Positions 1 to 6,120 of a stretch of DNA of 8,194 nt are shown here, piece by piece; within the stretch, counting starts at the first letter, position 1, and the number at the start of each line of letters is the position of its first letter. The stretch lies in assembly GCA_030650265.1 (NCBI GenBank), contig JAUSEJ010000990.1:1-8194 (forward strand). The letters are read 5' to 3'. Made by a program: the position numbers and the translations under genes. The DNA comes from Dehalococcoidia bacterium. Its GTDB lineage: Bacteria; Chloroflexota; Dehalococcoidia; JACPQF01. The notes under the pieces are model-generated. The model had not been told where the DNA came from. It worked only from the letters and a program-made list of their open reading frames with translations, and did not search any database.

Positions 1-838
1 GACCCAAGTCTCGGACCATGAAGTCCCAGTCGGCGGGAGAAACGCCAAAGGCTGTCCAAAAAGCCCGATCGGCGTCTAGAACCGAGGTATCGCCAGTGAA
101 ACCATTGGCAGCCAGAAGCGCCGCATTGACACCGGCTTCGGCGATTGCTCCGTACATTGCCCGTTTGTGCATTGGCCTGACCCTACCAGGGGACTGCGGC
201 TGCGATCCAGACGCTTTGCCACTGAAGTGCACCGGCGTACTCACGTAGGCGATGCCCAATGCATTGGCAAGTTGCTGGTGATTCAAGCCCAACAACCGTC
301 CAGCCGCCACCGCTGTGCCGAACACCGCCCAACTAAATCCCCAAACCGGGACAAAGTATACTATTCCTTCAGATGTCGACTGGTATTGAGGCATTGAGAG
401 CCCGACTCGGGCGCCAATATCGAAGCCAAGGGCCACGGCAGCGATGAGGTCCTGCCCGGATGCTCCCGTCTTCTCAGCCATAGCCAGAGCTGGCATGACT
501 ATACAGTTGGCGTAGTGGGTGCGATGAAGCAGCGTCTCGTCGAGGTCCAGAAGGTTGGCCAGAGGCGCATGCACATAGGAGATACTTGAAACCGGTAGCC
601 TATCGCCATGCACCAGAAGAGTTGCTTCTTCGCGCCCGCCTTCCCTGCGCTTTAGGTCTACAATGATCCTGCCAGCATCGGTGGCGAAGGCTGCCACACA
701 GCAGCCGATAGTGTCAAGGATTATCCTCTTGGTGGCGTGTGCCACGTCGGAAGGAATGTCCTCATTTCTTGTGTTCAAAGCAAGGTCGACGAGACGGTCG
801 GTGTGGCCTTGCGTGACCTGCGGTATGTCGGTCGTCAT
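1..838 (-). CDS. MmgE/PrpD family protein, copy B (partial, C-terminus outside window)
   Basis: The frame is open from an ATG at 838 to the window edge, giving 279 codons with no stop. The start is supported by a GGAG box 7 bases upstream, and it lies 17 bases after the stop of the preceding paralogue, so the two are probably cotranscribed. The protein is about 75% identical by hand alignment to its upstream neighbour. It keeps the same landmarks: DLDETLLHRTHYA around residue 100, GFDIG, AAGRLLGL, RPMHK near residue 220 and GFTGDTSVLDADRAFW near residue 250. The MmgE/PrpD fold includes 2-methylcitrate dehydratase, cis-aconitate decarboxylase and iminodisuccinate epimerase, all cytoplasmic enzymes acting on small polycarboxylates; the substrate here is unknown. 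One block of 18 codons (173-226) bears almost no resemblance to the neighbour and seems frame-shifted relative to it. The family call is firm. Whether this copy is active is uncertain. Confidence 0.9.
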   Translation of the reverse strand, partial: MTTDIPQVTQGHTDRLVDLALNTRNEDIPSDVAHATKRIILDTIGCCVAAFATDAGRIIVDLKRREGGREEATLLVHGDRLPVSSISYVHAPLANLLDLDETLLHRTHYANCIVMPALAMAEKTGASGQDLIAAVALGFDIGARVGLSMPQYQSTSEGIVYFVPVWGFSWAVFGTAVAAGRLLGLNHQQLANALGIAYVSTPVHFSGKASGSQPQSPGRVRPMHKRAMYGAIAEAGVNAALLAANGFTGDTSVLDADRAFWTAFGVSPADWDFMVRDLG

Positions 839-845
839 CTTAATG

Positions 846-849
846 CTCC
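846..849 (-). promoter_or_regulatory. Ribosome binding site of MmgE/PrpD copy B
   Basis: A GGAG core on the minus strand lies 7 bases before the ATG at 838, inside the 17-base gap between the two MmgE/PrpD genes. It fixes the start of copy B and shows that the gene has its own translation signal. Confidence 0.65.
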
Positions 850-855
850 GTCGCC

Positions 856-2316
856 CTAGAGATGCAGGGCGCCAATGAGTTGGTGGACATTCGGAGCCGA
901 ATCGAGATTCAAGGCCGCCGTTATTGCCCGGTCGGCGTTCGCTCGTCCGATCAGGTCACCGGTATAGTTGACAAACTTGACCGCTAGTTCGTCGTCGGTC
1001 ATCGGCTCAGGGCCCCACGGGTCTCCTTTGGCATACTCGGCATAAGCCGTGAAGCTCTTGCCCCTTGCTTTTATCACCACTTCGATGGGTATGCGCCGGT
1101 AGGTGCCCTCGGCCTTGACCTGGTCGACAATCGCGGGATACCATTCTGGCATCAGTTCAGACTTGACCCTCATGGCAAAGGATCGAATCTCGGGATCGTG
1201 CAGAGTATCGTGGCTCACCCACTTCAGGCTTGATTCGATCCCCGCCGCAACCAGGGCAAGGGCATGGGGAACGGGCATGGGGCCAACCTGCGAAGGGGGT
1301 GACTCGTTATCGTAGAGACCCATCACTACTTGGGCTGGAGGAATTTTTACGGTCACCCCTTCGATCTCGTCGGACGAAAGTCCTTCTTTGCGCACGAGCG
1401 TCGAGAAGAGGTCGACCGGAATCGAACCCTGACGGCAGACCGGGTAGAACTTGAGGGAGGCCTCGCTGATAAGCCACTTTCGACCCAAATCACTCATCAT
1501 ATAGTCCCAGTCGGCGGGCGAAGTACCAAATGAGGTCCAAAAGGCCTGGTCGGCGTCGAGAACGGCGGTGTCGCCGGTGAAGCCCCTGGTGGCCAACCGC
1601 ACAGCGTTGATGCCAGCCTCAGCAATAGCGCCATACATCGCGTATTTGTGCATAGGCCTGGCTCCCCAATAGGCGCCAGTCATCTTCCGCTTTGGGCTGT
1701 TAAAGGGTACCGGTGTGCTTACATAGGCGATACCCAAGGCATTGGCCATCTGCTCATGGCTCAGTCCCAACAGCCGGCCAGCAGCAACGGCCGTGCCAAA
1801 GGCCGCCCAACTATACCCCCATGTGGAGGCGAATTGTACCATGCCCTCAGAGGGCGTCTCATAGAACGGCATAGACAAGCCAATCCGGCCGCCGATGTCG
1901 AAGCCGAGGGCCACGGCGGCAATCACTTCCTGACCGGAAGCCCCCGTCAACTCTGCCATCGCCAGAGCAGGCATGACGATACTGCTGGCGTAATGAGTCC
2001 GATGGAGCAACGTCTCGTCAAGGTCCAAGAGGTTGGCCAACTGGGAATGAACGTAGGCAGCGCTGGACACAGGCAGCCTATCGCCGTGTACCAGTAGGGT
2101 TGCCTCTCCGACGCCTCCTTGTTGGCGCTTGAGATCCACAATCATCCGGCCAGTGTCGGTTGCGAATGCTGCCACAGTGCAGCCGACAGTGTCCAAGATT
2201 ATCCGCTTTGTGTCGCGCACGACCTCGGCCGGGATGTCCGAGAACTCGGTGCTCAGGGCCAGGTCGACGAGTCTGGCGGTTTGGCCCTTCAAGATTTGAT
2301 TTGTCGCTGTTACCAT
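856..2316 (-). CDS. MmgE/PrpD family protein, copy A (complete)
   Basis: This gene encodes a 486-residue protein, a normal length for the MmgE/PrpD family. The start is an ATG preceded by a perfect AGGAGG six bases upstream. Family landmarks in order are: TKRIILDTVGC near 36-46, LDLDETLLHRTHY at 97-109 followed by IVMPALAMAE, AAFGTAVAAGRLLGL at 171-185, the RPMHK-YAMYGAIAEAG helix at 220-235, GFTGDTAVLDADQAFW at 245-260, and SLKFYPVCRQGSIPVDL at 287-303. From family knowledge, the Asp-rich segment near 98-101 and the Lys/His residues of the later motifs line the active site. Known members dehydrate, decarboxylate or epimerise polycarboxylates. The subtype with RPMHK and FW motifs is generally annotated only as MmgE/PrpD family, so I assign no reaction. 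It follows a solute-binding lipoprotein by 39 bases and precedes a paralogue by 17 bases, which suggests a catabolic operon. Confidence 0.93.
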   Translation of the reverse strand: MVTATNQILKGQTARLVDLALSTEFSDIPAEVVRDTKRIILDTVGCTVAAFATDTGRMIVDLKRQQGGVGEATLLVHGDRLPVSSAAYVHSQLANLLDLDETLLHRTHYASSIVMPALAMAELTGASGQEVIAAVALGFDIGGRIGLSMPFYETPSEGMVQFASTWGYSWAAFGTAVAAGRLLGLSHEQMANALGIAYVSTPVPFNSPKRKMTGAYWGARPMHKYAMYGAIAEAGINAVRLATRGFTGDTAVLDADQAFWTSFGTSPADWDYMMSDLGRKWLISEASLKFYPVCRQGSIPVDLFSTLVRKEGLSSDEIEGVTVKIPPAQVVMGLYDNESPPSQVGPMPVPHALALVAAGIESSLKWVSHDTLHDPEIRSFAMRVKSELMPEWYPAIVDQVKAEGTYRRIPIEVVIKARGKSFTAYAEYAKGDPWGPEPMTDDELAVKFVNYTGDLIGRANADRAITAALNLDSAPNVHQLIGALHL

Positions 2317-2322
2317 GGTAGT

Positions 2323-2330
2323 CCTCCTCT
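2323..2330 (-). promoter_or_regulatory. Strong ribosome binding site of MmgE/PrpD copy A
   Basis: The minus strand reads AGAGGAGG, with AGGAGG ending six bases before the ATG at 2316. It is a near-consensus Shine-Dalgarno sequence, stronger than that of copy B, and it settles the start. It lies in the 39-base gap after the binding-protein gene. Confidence 0.8.
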
Positions 2331-2355
2331 CAATTTTCCCACGTCCAATTCAAAC

Positions 2356-3966
2356 CTACTTGGCGTGAGTTATTGTCTCTAGCGCCGGCGCCAGGCCTGC
2401 CATGCCCTTGATTGGTATAAGTTCCCCGATCTTTGAGTCAATGGCGAAGACCGTGCGTAAATCCAGAACGGACAGGGTGGTATATTCGTTCTTTGCCAGT
2501 ACGGCAGCCTCCAGCGCCAACCGCTTTTTTTCTACCGGGTCCGCCGTTAGAGGCACCTTGTCGATTAGTTCATCAAGTCTGGGGTTGTTAATGTTCTTCG
2601 GGGCGCCTTTCTTGGAATGGTATGGCGTGTACATTTTTTCAAAATTGAAAACTGGCGAGGAGCTGAAGTAACTAAACACGGTGTTAAAGATATCCGGGCT
2701 AATGGGATTCCATTTCTTGGTCGCAACCGCATAGTCGATAGGGATGATATCTGTCTTGACCCCCACTTTACGCCAGTAACCGGCTATGGCCTGGTTATAC
2801 GTGCTGAGGACGCCTCCTCCCCCAACATCCTGGATCGCCGTGGAAAAGCCACTGGGATAACCCGCCTCGGCAAGCAACTTATTCACTTGCTCCGGGTCAA
2901 AAGGATCCGGTTTCAGCACATTGGGATCGAAGAAGAATGCGGTCGCCGGGGCATACATTAGGGCCGATGGCTCGGCATAGCCACCGTATACCTTGTCGGC
3001 CAGCTCCTTTCGATTTATGGCCAGCGACAGGGCCTTCCGCACTTTAACGTCGCTGAGGGCGTATTTCTGGGGATTTTGCATGTCCCAGAATGGCCACATA
3101 AACGATTGACTCGATCCATCATGGCTCACGATCCGCAGACCGGCTGCCTTGAGCTGAGGCACCGAGTCAGGGGCAACGATAGCAGCGTCAAGCTCTCCCG
3201 TCTTGAGCATGGCGACCTTAGTTGCTTCCTCCAGAATGTGGAGGAGCGTGATGTTTTTGAACTTCGGCACCGTCCGCCAATGATCCTCAACCGCCTCAAG
3301 ATCGACGCGGGTCATTGTGGTGTAGTTCAAGACCTTCCAGGGTCCACTGCCGACTGGATGACTTCTGAAATAGTCAACTCCCTTCTCCTCGATGTACTTC
3401 TTGGGCACCACAGCCGAGCCGCCCGAGTCATCACCGAAACCTTTCAGTAGTTCGAACTGGGGCTGCTTCAGACGGAGTACTATCGTGTAGTCGTCCTTCA
3501 TTTCCACGCTGTCTATCTGACCGCGCAACACGCCAGCGTCTTGATGACTTGCCTTGGGATCCAGCATCCTCTCGATACTGAACTTGACATCCGACCCGGT
3601 CAGGTCGTCGCCGTTGTGGAACTTTACGCCCTTCCTAATATAGAACGTGTGGGTCTTTCCATCAGAGCTGATCTCCCAGCGCTCAGCTAGCCCCGGCCTC
3701 ACCTTTCCATTGGGGTCCACCTCGCCGAGAGAATCGAAAACGGCGGCAGCCAGAGCGCTGCTTGAATTGCCCGATCCTATTTGGGGGTCAAAGTTGCCGC
3801 TCTCGAAGGTTATCCCGATCGTCAGGCTCCCGTAGGGCTTGCTGGATGATGCCGCCGTTCCGGAGTTGGTTGGCGACGATGGTGTGGTTGAGCAAGACGC
3901 TAAGATCATGGCCCCAACTACGATGGCCACTGCGACCAAACCAGTCAATCGGAATTGCCTTCTCAT
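2356..3966 (-). CDS. ABC transporter substrate-binding lipoprotein, family 5 (peptide/nickel/opine type)
   Basis: This 536-residue protein is the extracytoplasmic receptor of a DppA/OppA-type ABC importer. I chose the ATG at 3966 because it follows a GGAGGG box and opens a lipoprotein signal: RR near the N-terminus, a hydrophobic stretch (10-22) and the lipobox LASC, with the lipidated cysteine at 25. A Ser/Thr-rich linker (26-43) follows. The SBP_bac_5 signature spans about 92-137 (GLAERWEISSDGKTHTF, then RKGVKFHNGDDLTGSDVKFS). Later landmarks are VGSGPWKV (205-212) and LSDVKVRKALSLAINRKEL (304-322). Length is typical of the family. A frame extension to a TTG at 4071 lacks a ribosome binding site. 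No permease or ATPase gene lies in the window. The gene heads a probable operon with two MmgE/PrpD enzymes, so its ligand may be their substrate; that is inference. Ligands in this family range from peptides to sugars, opines and metal chelates, so the substrate cannot be named. Confidence 0.92.
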   Translation of the reverse strand: MRRQFRLTGLVAVAIVVGAMILASCSTTPSSPTNSGTAASSSKPYGSLTIGITFESGNFDPQIGSGNSSSALAAAVFDSLGEVDPNGKVRPGLAERWEISSDGKTHTFYIRKGVKFHNGDDLTGSDVKFSIERMLDPKASHQDAGVLRGQIDSVEMKDDYTIVLRLKQPQFELLKGFGDDSGGSAVVPKKYIEEKGVDYFRSHPVGSGPWKVLNYTTMTRVDLEAVEDHWRTVPKFKNITLLHILEEATKVAMLKTGELDAAIVAPDSVPQLKAAGLRIVSHDGSSQSFMWPFWDMQNPQKYALSDVKVRKALSLAINRKELADKVYGGYAEPSALMYAPATAFFFDPNVLKPDPFDPEQVNKLLAEAGYPSGFSTAIQDVGGGGVLSTYNQAIAGYWRKVGVKTDIIPIDYAVATKKWNPISPDIFNTVFSYFSSSPVFNFEKMYTPYHSKKGAPKNINNPRLDELIDKVPLTADPVEKKRLALEAAVLAKNEYTTLSVLDLRTVFAIDSKIGELIPIKGMAGLAPALETITHAK

Positions 3967-3975
3967 GACCTGTTC

Positions 3976-3980
3976 CCTCC
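3976..3980 (-). promoter_or_regulatory. Ribosome binding site of the binding-protein gene
   Basis: GGAGG on the minus strand, within AAGGAGGG, lies 9 bases before the ATG at 3966. It decides the start in favour of the lipoprotein signal over the longer frame that opens at a TTG at 4071. Confidence 0.75.
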
Positions 3981-4082
3981 TTCTATTTTCTTGTCTGTCT
4001 TCTTGGATTGTGCTTGCCTTGTTTCTTTGACAAGCTGAATAGAGCATCGTCGTGATATCGCCGGGTGCCAAGATAGTCTGTA

Positions 4083-4180
4083 GGGTCGTCTTCGACTCTT
4101 CGCTTCGACTTGAAGGCTTCTGAAGCGTCGTCAGTGACGCTCTGCTCTGACGATGAGGTTTTTGAGGGGTCGTCTTTGAC
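4083..4180. repeat. Imperfect 14-base direct repeat in the leader
   Basis: GGGTCGTCTTCGAC at 4083-4096 and GGGTCGTCTTTGAC at 4167-4180 match at 13 of 14 positions and are exactly 84 bases apart. They lie in the untranslated leader of the binding-protein gene. The repeat may be a binding site or a relic of local duplication, and chance cannot be excluded in a leader this rich in CGTC words. Confidence 0.4.
4124..4141 (-). promoter_or_regulatory. Small stem-loop in the leader
   Basis: AGCGTC (4124-4129) and GACGCT (4136-4141) form a perfect 6-bp stem with a 6-base loop. There is no following T-run, so it does not act as an intrinsic terminator by itself. It might contribute to leader RNA structure; its function is unknown. 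Confidence 0.3.
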
Positions 4181-4183
4181 CAC

Positions 4184-4219
4184 TCTCACGTATGTGAGAT
4201 AGCATAATTATATCACATA
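4184..4219 (-). promoter_or_regulatory. Operator-like inverted repeats around the binding-protein promoter
   Basis: TATGTGA (4191-4197) and TCACATA (4213-4219) are perfect 7-bp inverted arms with a 15-base centre that contains the -10 hexamer. A second palindrome, TCTCAC-GTAT-GTGAGA (4184-4199), shares the inner TATGTGA half-site and covers the expected transcription start. Three copies of a GTGA-type half-site thus overlap the promoter, as is usual for a repressor operator. A regulator cannot be named: the half-sites resemble the TGTGA core used by CRP-family proteins, but the spacing is not that of the CRP site. Confidence 0.5.
4207..4215 (-). promoter_or_regulatory. Extended -10 promoter of the binding-protein/MmgE operon
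   Basis: The minus strand reads TGA-TATAAT: a perfect -10 hexamer (4207-4212) with the upstream TGn element (4213-4215). No good -35 box is present at 17 or 18 bases, which fits an extended -10 promoter that may be weak or activator-assisted. The start of transcription would fall near 4200, leaving a leader of about 230 bases before the ATG at 3966. Confidence 0.6.
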
Positions 4220-4309
4220 GAGTGCCGGACTGCATACCAGAAGATCCTGTCCATCGGTGCCCTAGTGACTTTGACTCTCCCCGGTGAGTCCCTGCATTCT
4301 GAGGTCTCA

Positions 4310-5881
4310 TCACCATCGGGCCTGATATATCTTCATGTTGTCCGCCCCCGCTGGAATTGCATAGGTCTGCTTGATCGCAAACACCTCTTGGAATCGGGAA
4401 TCGGCGACGATGCTCGGATACCACTTCGGGTACACCGCCAGAAAGTTGACTCTTCTCGCCTCGAGATAGGCGAGGATCTTCTGCTGGTCCCTTACGTAGG
4501 GCCCTAACTCTGGTGTTATCAGGCCGGCAGTGTCGAGAAGGGTTCTCCCCGAGAAGTAGCCAATGGCGCCAATGTCATGAGTTGCCACAACTGCGTCTGC
4601 GGGCGTGTTGCTGTTCAGCCAGCGAGCTACGGCAATATCCTCGTCGACGATGAACTTCACGTCCCAGCCATAGACAATGGAGCCGTTCACCCATAACACG
4701 AGAAACAGCATCGCGGCAAGGACGCAATACAGGCGAGCTAAAACCCGATAAGGCACGACTTCCAGTAGACCGACAAGACCACCGAGGCCCACAATCAGCA
4801 GGGGCGGAATCAGAGGCATGAAATAACGGCCATGATGGAACAGCGCCGGCAGTTTCACCATGTAAAGCACTATCATGACTACCACCCAGATGCCAATGAA
4901 GGCCAGAGGGCCGGCCTTAATGCTGCTTTGGGGAACTTTCAGCCTGCCCACGGAGCGGGAGAGGGGGAAAAGGCGTCCTTCAGTTGAAGGAGGCGAAGAG
5001 GCGAAATGTCTATATTCATCTAAGGTCCGCCCGGCAAACTGATATACGACGTAGGCCAAACCGGGTAGTAGCATGATCAGTGGCCCTTCCGATAGGGTGC
5101 CGATGACGCTGCCAACATAGCTAACGGCAAAGCTCAGGCTCAAGGGCCGGGCATAAGCGGACTGCTTAGCATAATAGGTCGAGGGGAGGGGAGTGCCGGC
5201 AACGATCTGATTGAAGGCCGCCGCCGGCAGCACAACGAGAATCGTTAGGCAAAGAGCCACGCCGATCCAGCGCCGGGACTGATTTCGCCAGACGAGAACG
5301 CCGAAAGCAATAGCGGCAAGGATAACGCCTTCCGGACGCACCACAGCGGCCAGTCCAGCTAAAGTTCCCAACAAGCAAAGCCGGGAAGGCGACAATCTTT
5401 CCTCGAAGGATAGGACTGTCAGGTAAATGAGAGAAAGACACAATAAGCTAAACAGGATGGTTTCCATGCCCGAAAGCGCGGCCCAGGCGAGATGCCACTC
5501 GAGGAGTATAGCCAGCGCTGCCAGGACGGGCAGACGAGGACGACCGGGAAATAGACGGCCGGCTAAGAGAAAGCCCACCCAGGAAGTGAGGCCGAGGAAG
5601 AGAAGGCCAAGCCCATAGGCCCAAGGACGAAATCCCACAGAGAACAAATAACCGGCGCTGAGTAAGAGAGTCCAGAGAGGAGAGGTCGAGGCAGTTGAAG
5701 GCTCGCCGGGATTATAGGCAAACTCGCCCCTCAAAACCAAATTACGGGCGAAGGTCTGGTGTATCCAGGCGTCATCCAGAGGAAAACTGATCTCCGTGCC
5801 CAGCCACGCCACATATCCGAGATACATGGCAGCCGTGGCAGGAAGAATCAGGAAAACGAACCAGAGTCTGCGTGGCAACAC
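4310..5881 (-). CDS. Polytopic membrane protein, probable GT-C-type glycosyltransferase
   Basis: This 523-residue protein has many hydrophobic segments (roughly ten or more) and a soluble tail of about 100 residues. After the first membrane segment comes FPLDDAWIHQTFARN with the acidic pair at residues 36-37, then EFAYNPGEPSTASTSPLW. An acidic motif in the first outer loop is the hallmark of GT-C glycosyltransferases, which use polyprenyl-phosphate sugars outside the membrane. Further landmarks are ALSGMETILF (135-144), RPEG (182-185) and HHGRYFMPLIPPL (349-361). A charged loop of about 40 residues (281-324) interrupts the membrane part, and the tail holds THDIGAIGYF (434-443). I chose the GTG at 5881 because GGAGG and AGGAG boxes lie just upstream; a TTG at 5878 is equally possible. 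An upstream TTG at 5917 has no ribosome binding site and lies at the predicted transcription start. The acceptor and the sugar are unknown. It probably has its own promoter. Confidence 0.8.
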   Translation of the reverse strand: MLPRRLWFVFLILPATAAMYLGYVAWLGTEISFPLDDAWIHQTFARNLVLRGEFAYNPGEPSTASTSPLWTLLLSAGYLFSVGFRPWAYGLGLLFLGLTSWVGFLLAGRLFPGRPRLPVLAALAILLEWHLAWAALSGMETILFSLLCLSLIYLTVLSFEERLSPSRLCLLGTLAGLAAVVRPEGVILAAIAFGVLVWRNQSRRWIGVALCLTILVVLPAAAFNQIVAGTPLPSTYYAKQSAYARPLSLSFAVSYVGSVIGTLSEGPLIMLLPGLAYVVYQFAGRTLDEYRHFASSPPSTEGRLFPLSRSVGRLKVPQSSIKAGPLAFIGIWVVVMIVLYMVKLPALFHHGRYFMPLIPPLLIVGLGGLVGLLEVVPYRVLARLYCVLAAMLFLVLWVNGSIVYGWDVKFIVDEDIAVARWLNSNTPADAVVATHDIGAIGYFSGRTLLDTAGLITPELGPYVRDQQKILAYLEARRVNFLAVYPKWYPSIVADSRFQEVFAIKQTYAIPAGADNMKIYQARW

Positions 5882-5884
5882 TTT

Positions 5885-5889
5885 CTCCT
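5885..5889 (-). promoter_or_regulatory. Ribosome binding site of the GT-C-like gene
   Basis: AGGAG on the minus strand sits 3 bases before GTG 5881 and 6 bases before TTG 5878, with a second GGAGG a few bases further upstream. These boxes place the start at 5881 or 5878. The longer frame from TTG 5917 would put the boxes inside the gene and has none of its own. Confidence 0.55.
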
Positions 5890-5921
5890 GGCCTCCGGGA
5901 CGAATACCAAGGGGCAAGGAG

Positions 5922-5951
5922 ATGATAGATTACTCAAAGCCCGCAGGTCAA
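5922..5951 (-). promoter_or_regulatory. Probable sigma-70 type promoter of the GT-C-like gene
   Basis: On the minus strand TTGACC (5946-5951) and TATCAT (5922-5927) each match the consensus at five of six positions and are 18 bases apart. Transcription would start near 5915, about 34 bases before the GTG at 5881. This supports the shorter start and separates the gene from the gatB-yvcK unit. A perfect TTGACA at 5983-5988 lacks a good partner hexamer at a suitable distance. Confidence 0.45.
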
Positions 5952-6120
5952 TAGACCATAGTGGTTAGGATGCCTTGGAAGTTGTCAAAGTGAGGGAGTC
6001 TTTCCCACGGTAGCGAGTTCTCCGGGCGGATAACAATGCTGCGGGCCGCGACCGTCCTGCCACATCAGGATTGATCTTGGGCGGCATCTCCAAATGCATA
6101 ACCGGAACCGGTAGCACCGA

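Larger units (their letters stand above)
3967..4309 (-). other. 343-base intergenic region with promoter and long leader
   Basis: This region separates the membrane-protein gene from the binding-protein gene. Read along the minus strand, it holds about 90 bases of downstream sequence with a weak hairpin, an extended -10 promoter at 4207-4215 with inverted repeats around it, and then a leader of roughly 230 bases to the ATG at 3966. The leader is rich in CGTC/GACG words. It contains a 6-bp stem (4124-4141) and a 14-base direct repeat (4083-4096 and 4167-4180). One frame stays open from a GTG at 4189 to a stop at 3983-3985. Its predicted product is very hydrophilic (rich in D, S, K, R), it has no ribosome binding site, and it matches no family I know, so I do not call it a gene. 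No recognised riboswitch or tRNA is seen. Confidence 0.6.
5882..6120 (-). other. Intergenic region between yvcK-like and GT-C-like genes
   Basis: This 239-base gap holds the probable promoter of the membrane-protein gene near its low-coordinate end. After the stop of the yvcK-like gene there is a short GC-rich palindrome ACCGG-TT-CCGGT (about 6102-6113) without a T-run, so I see no convincing intrinsic terminator. The rest shows no gene, RNA or repeat that I can recognise. Confidence 0.5.

Noticed and set aside
1648..2097. 149-codon plus-strand frame opposite MmgE/PrpD copy A
   Set aside because: It lies wholly within a conserved minus-strand gene and has no recognisable motif. It is a coding shadow, like the other plus-strand frames in the window.
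3967..4071. N-terminal extension of the binding protein from a TTG at 4071
   Set aside because: There is no ribosome binding site before the TTG. The extension would bury the lipoprotein signal, while the ATG at 3966 has GGAGG at good spacing and starts the signal peptide directly.
3983..4189. 68-codon frame in the leader as a gene
   Set aside because: It starts at a GTG about 11 bases after the predicted transcription start, has no ribosome binding site, has no hydrophobic core and resembles no known family. It is kept only as a low-interest observation.
4273..4290. Hairpin GACTC-N8-GAGTC after the GT-C-like gene as a terminator
   Set aside because: The stem is only five base pairs, the loop is long, and no T-run follows on the minus strand.
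4131..4424. 97-codon frame spanning the 3' end of the GT-C-like gene and the intergenic region
   Set aside because: It overlaps the real gene in another frame, runs through the promoter, and has a composition unlike a folded protein.
5882..5917. Longer start (TTG 5917) for the GT-C-like protein
   Set aside because: No Shine-Dalgarno sequence precedes it, the predicted transcript starts at about the same place, and two good boxes lie inside the extension just before GTG 5881 and TTG 5878.
5983..5988. Perfect TTGACA upstream of the GT-C-like gene as the -35 box of its promoter
   Set aside because: The only candidate -10 (CACTAT) is 19 bases away and matches poorly. The TTGACC/TATCAT pair closer to the gene fits better.
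6102..6113. Palindrome ACCGGTTCCGGT after the yvcK-like gene as a terminator
   Set aside because: It has a five-base-pair stem, only a two-base loop and no T-run, so it is not a convincing intrinsic terminator.
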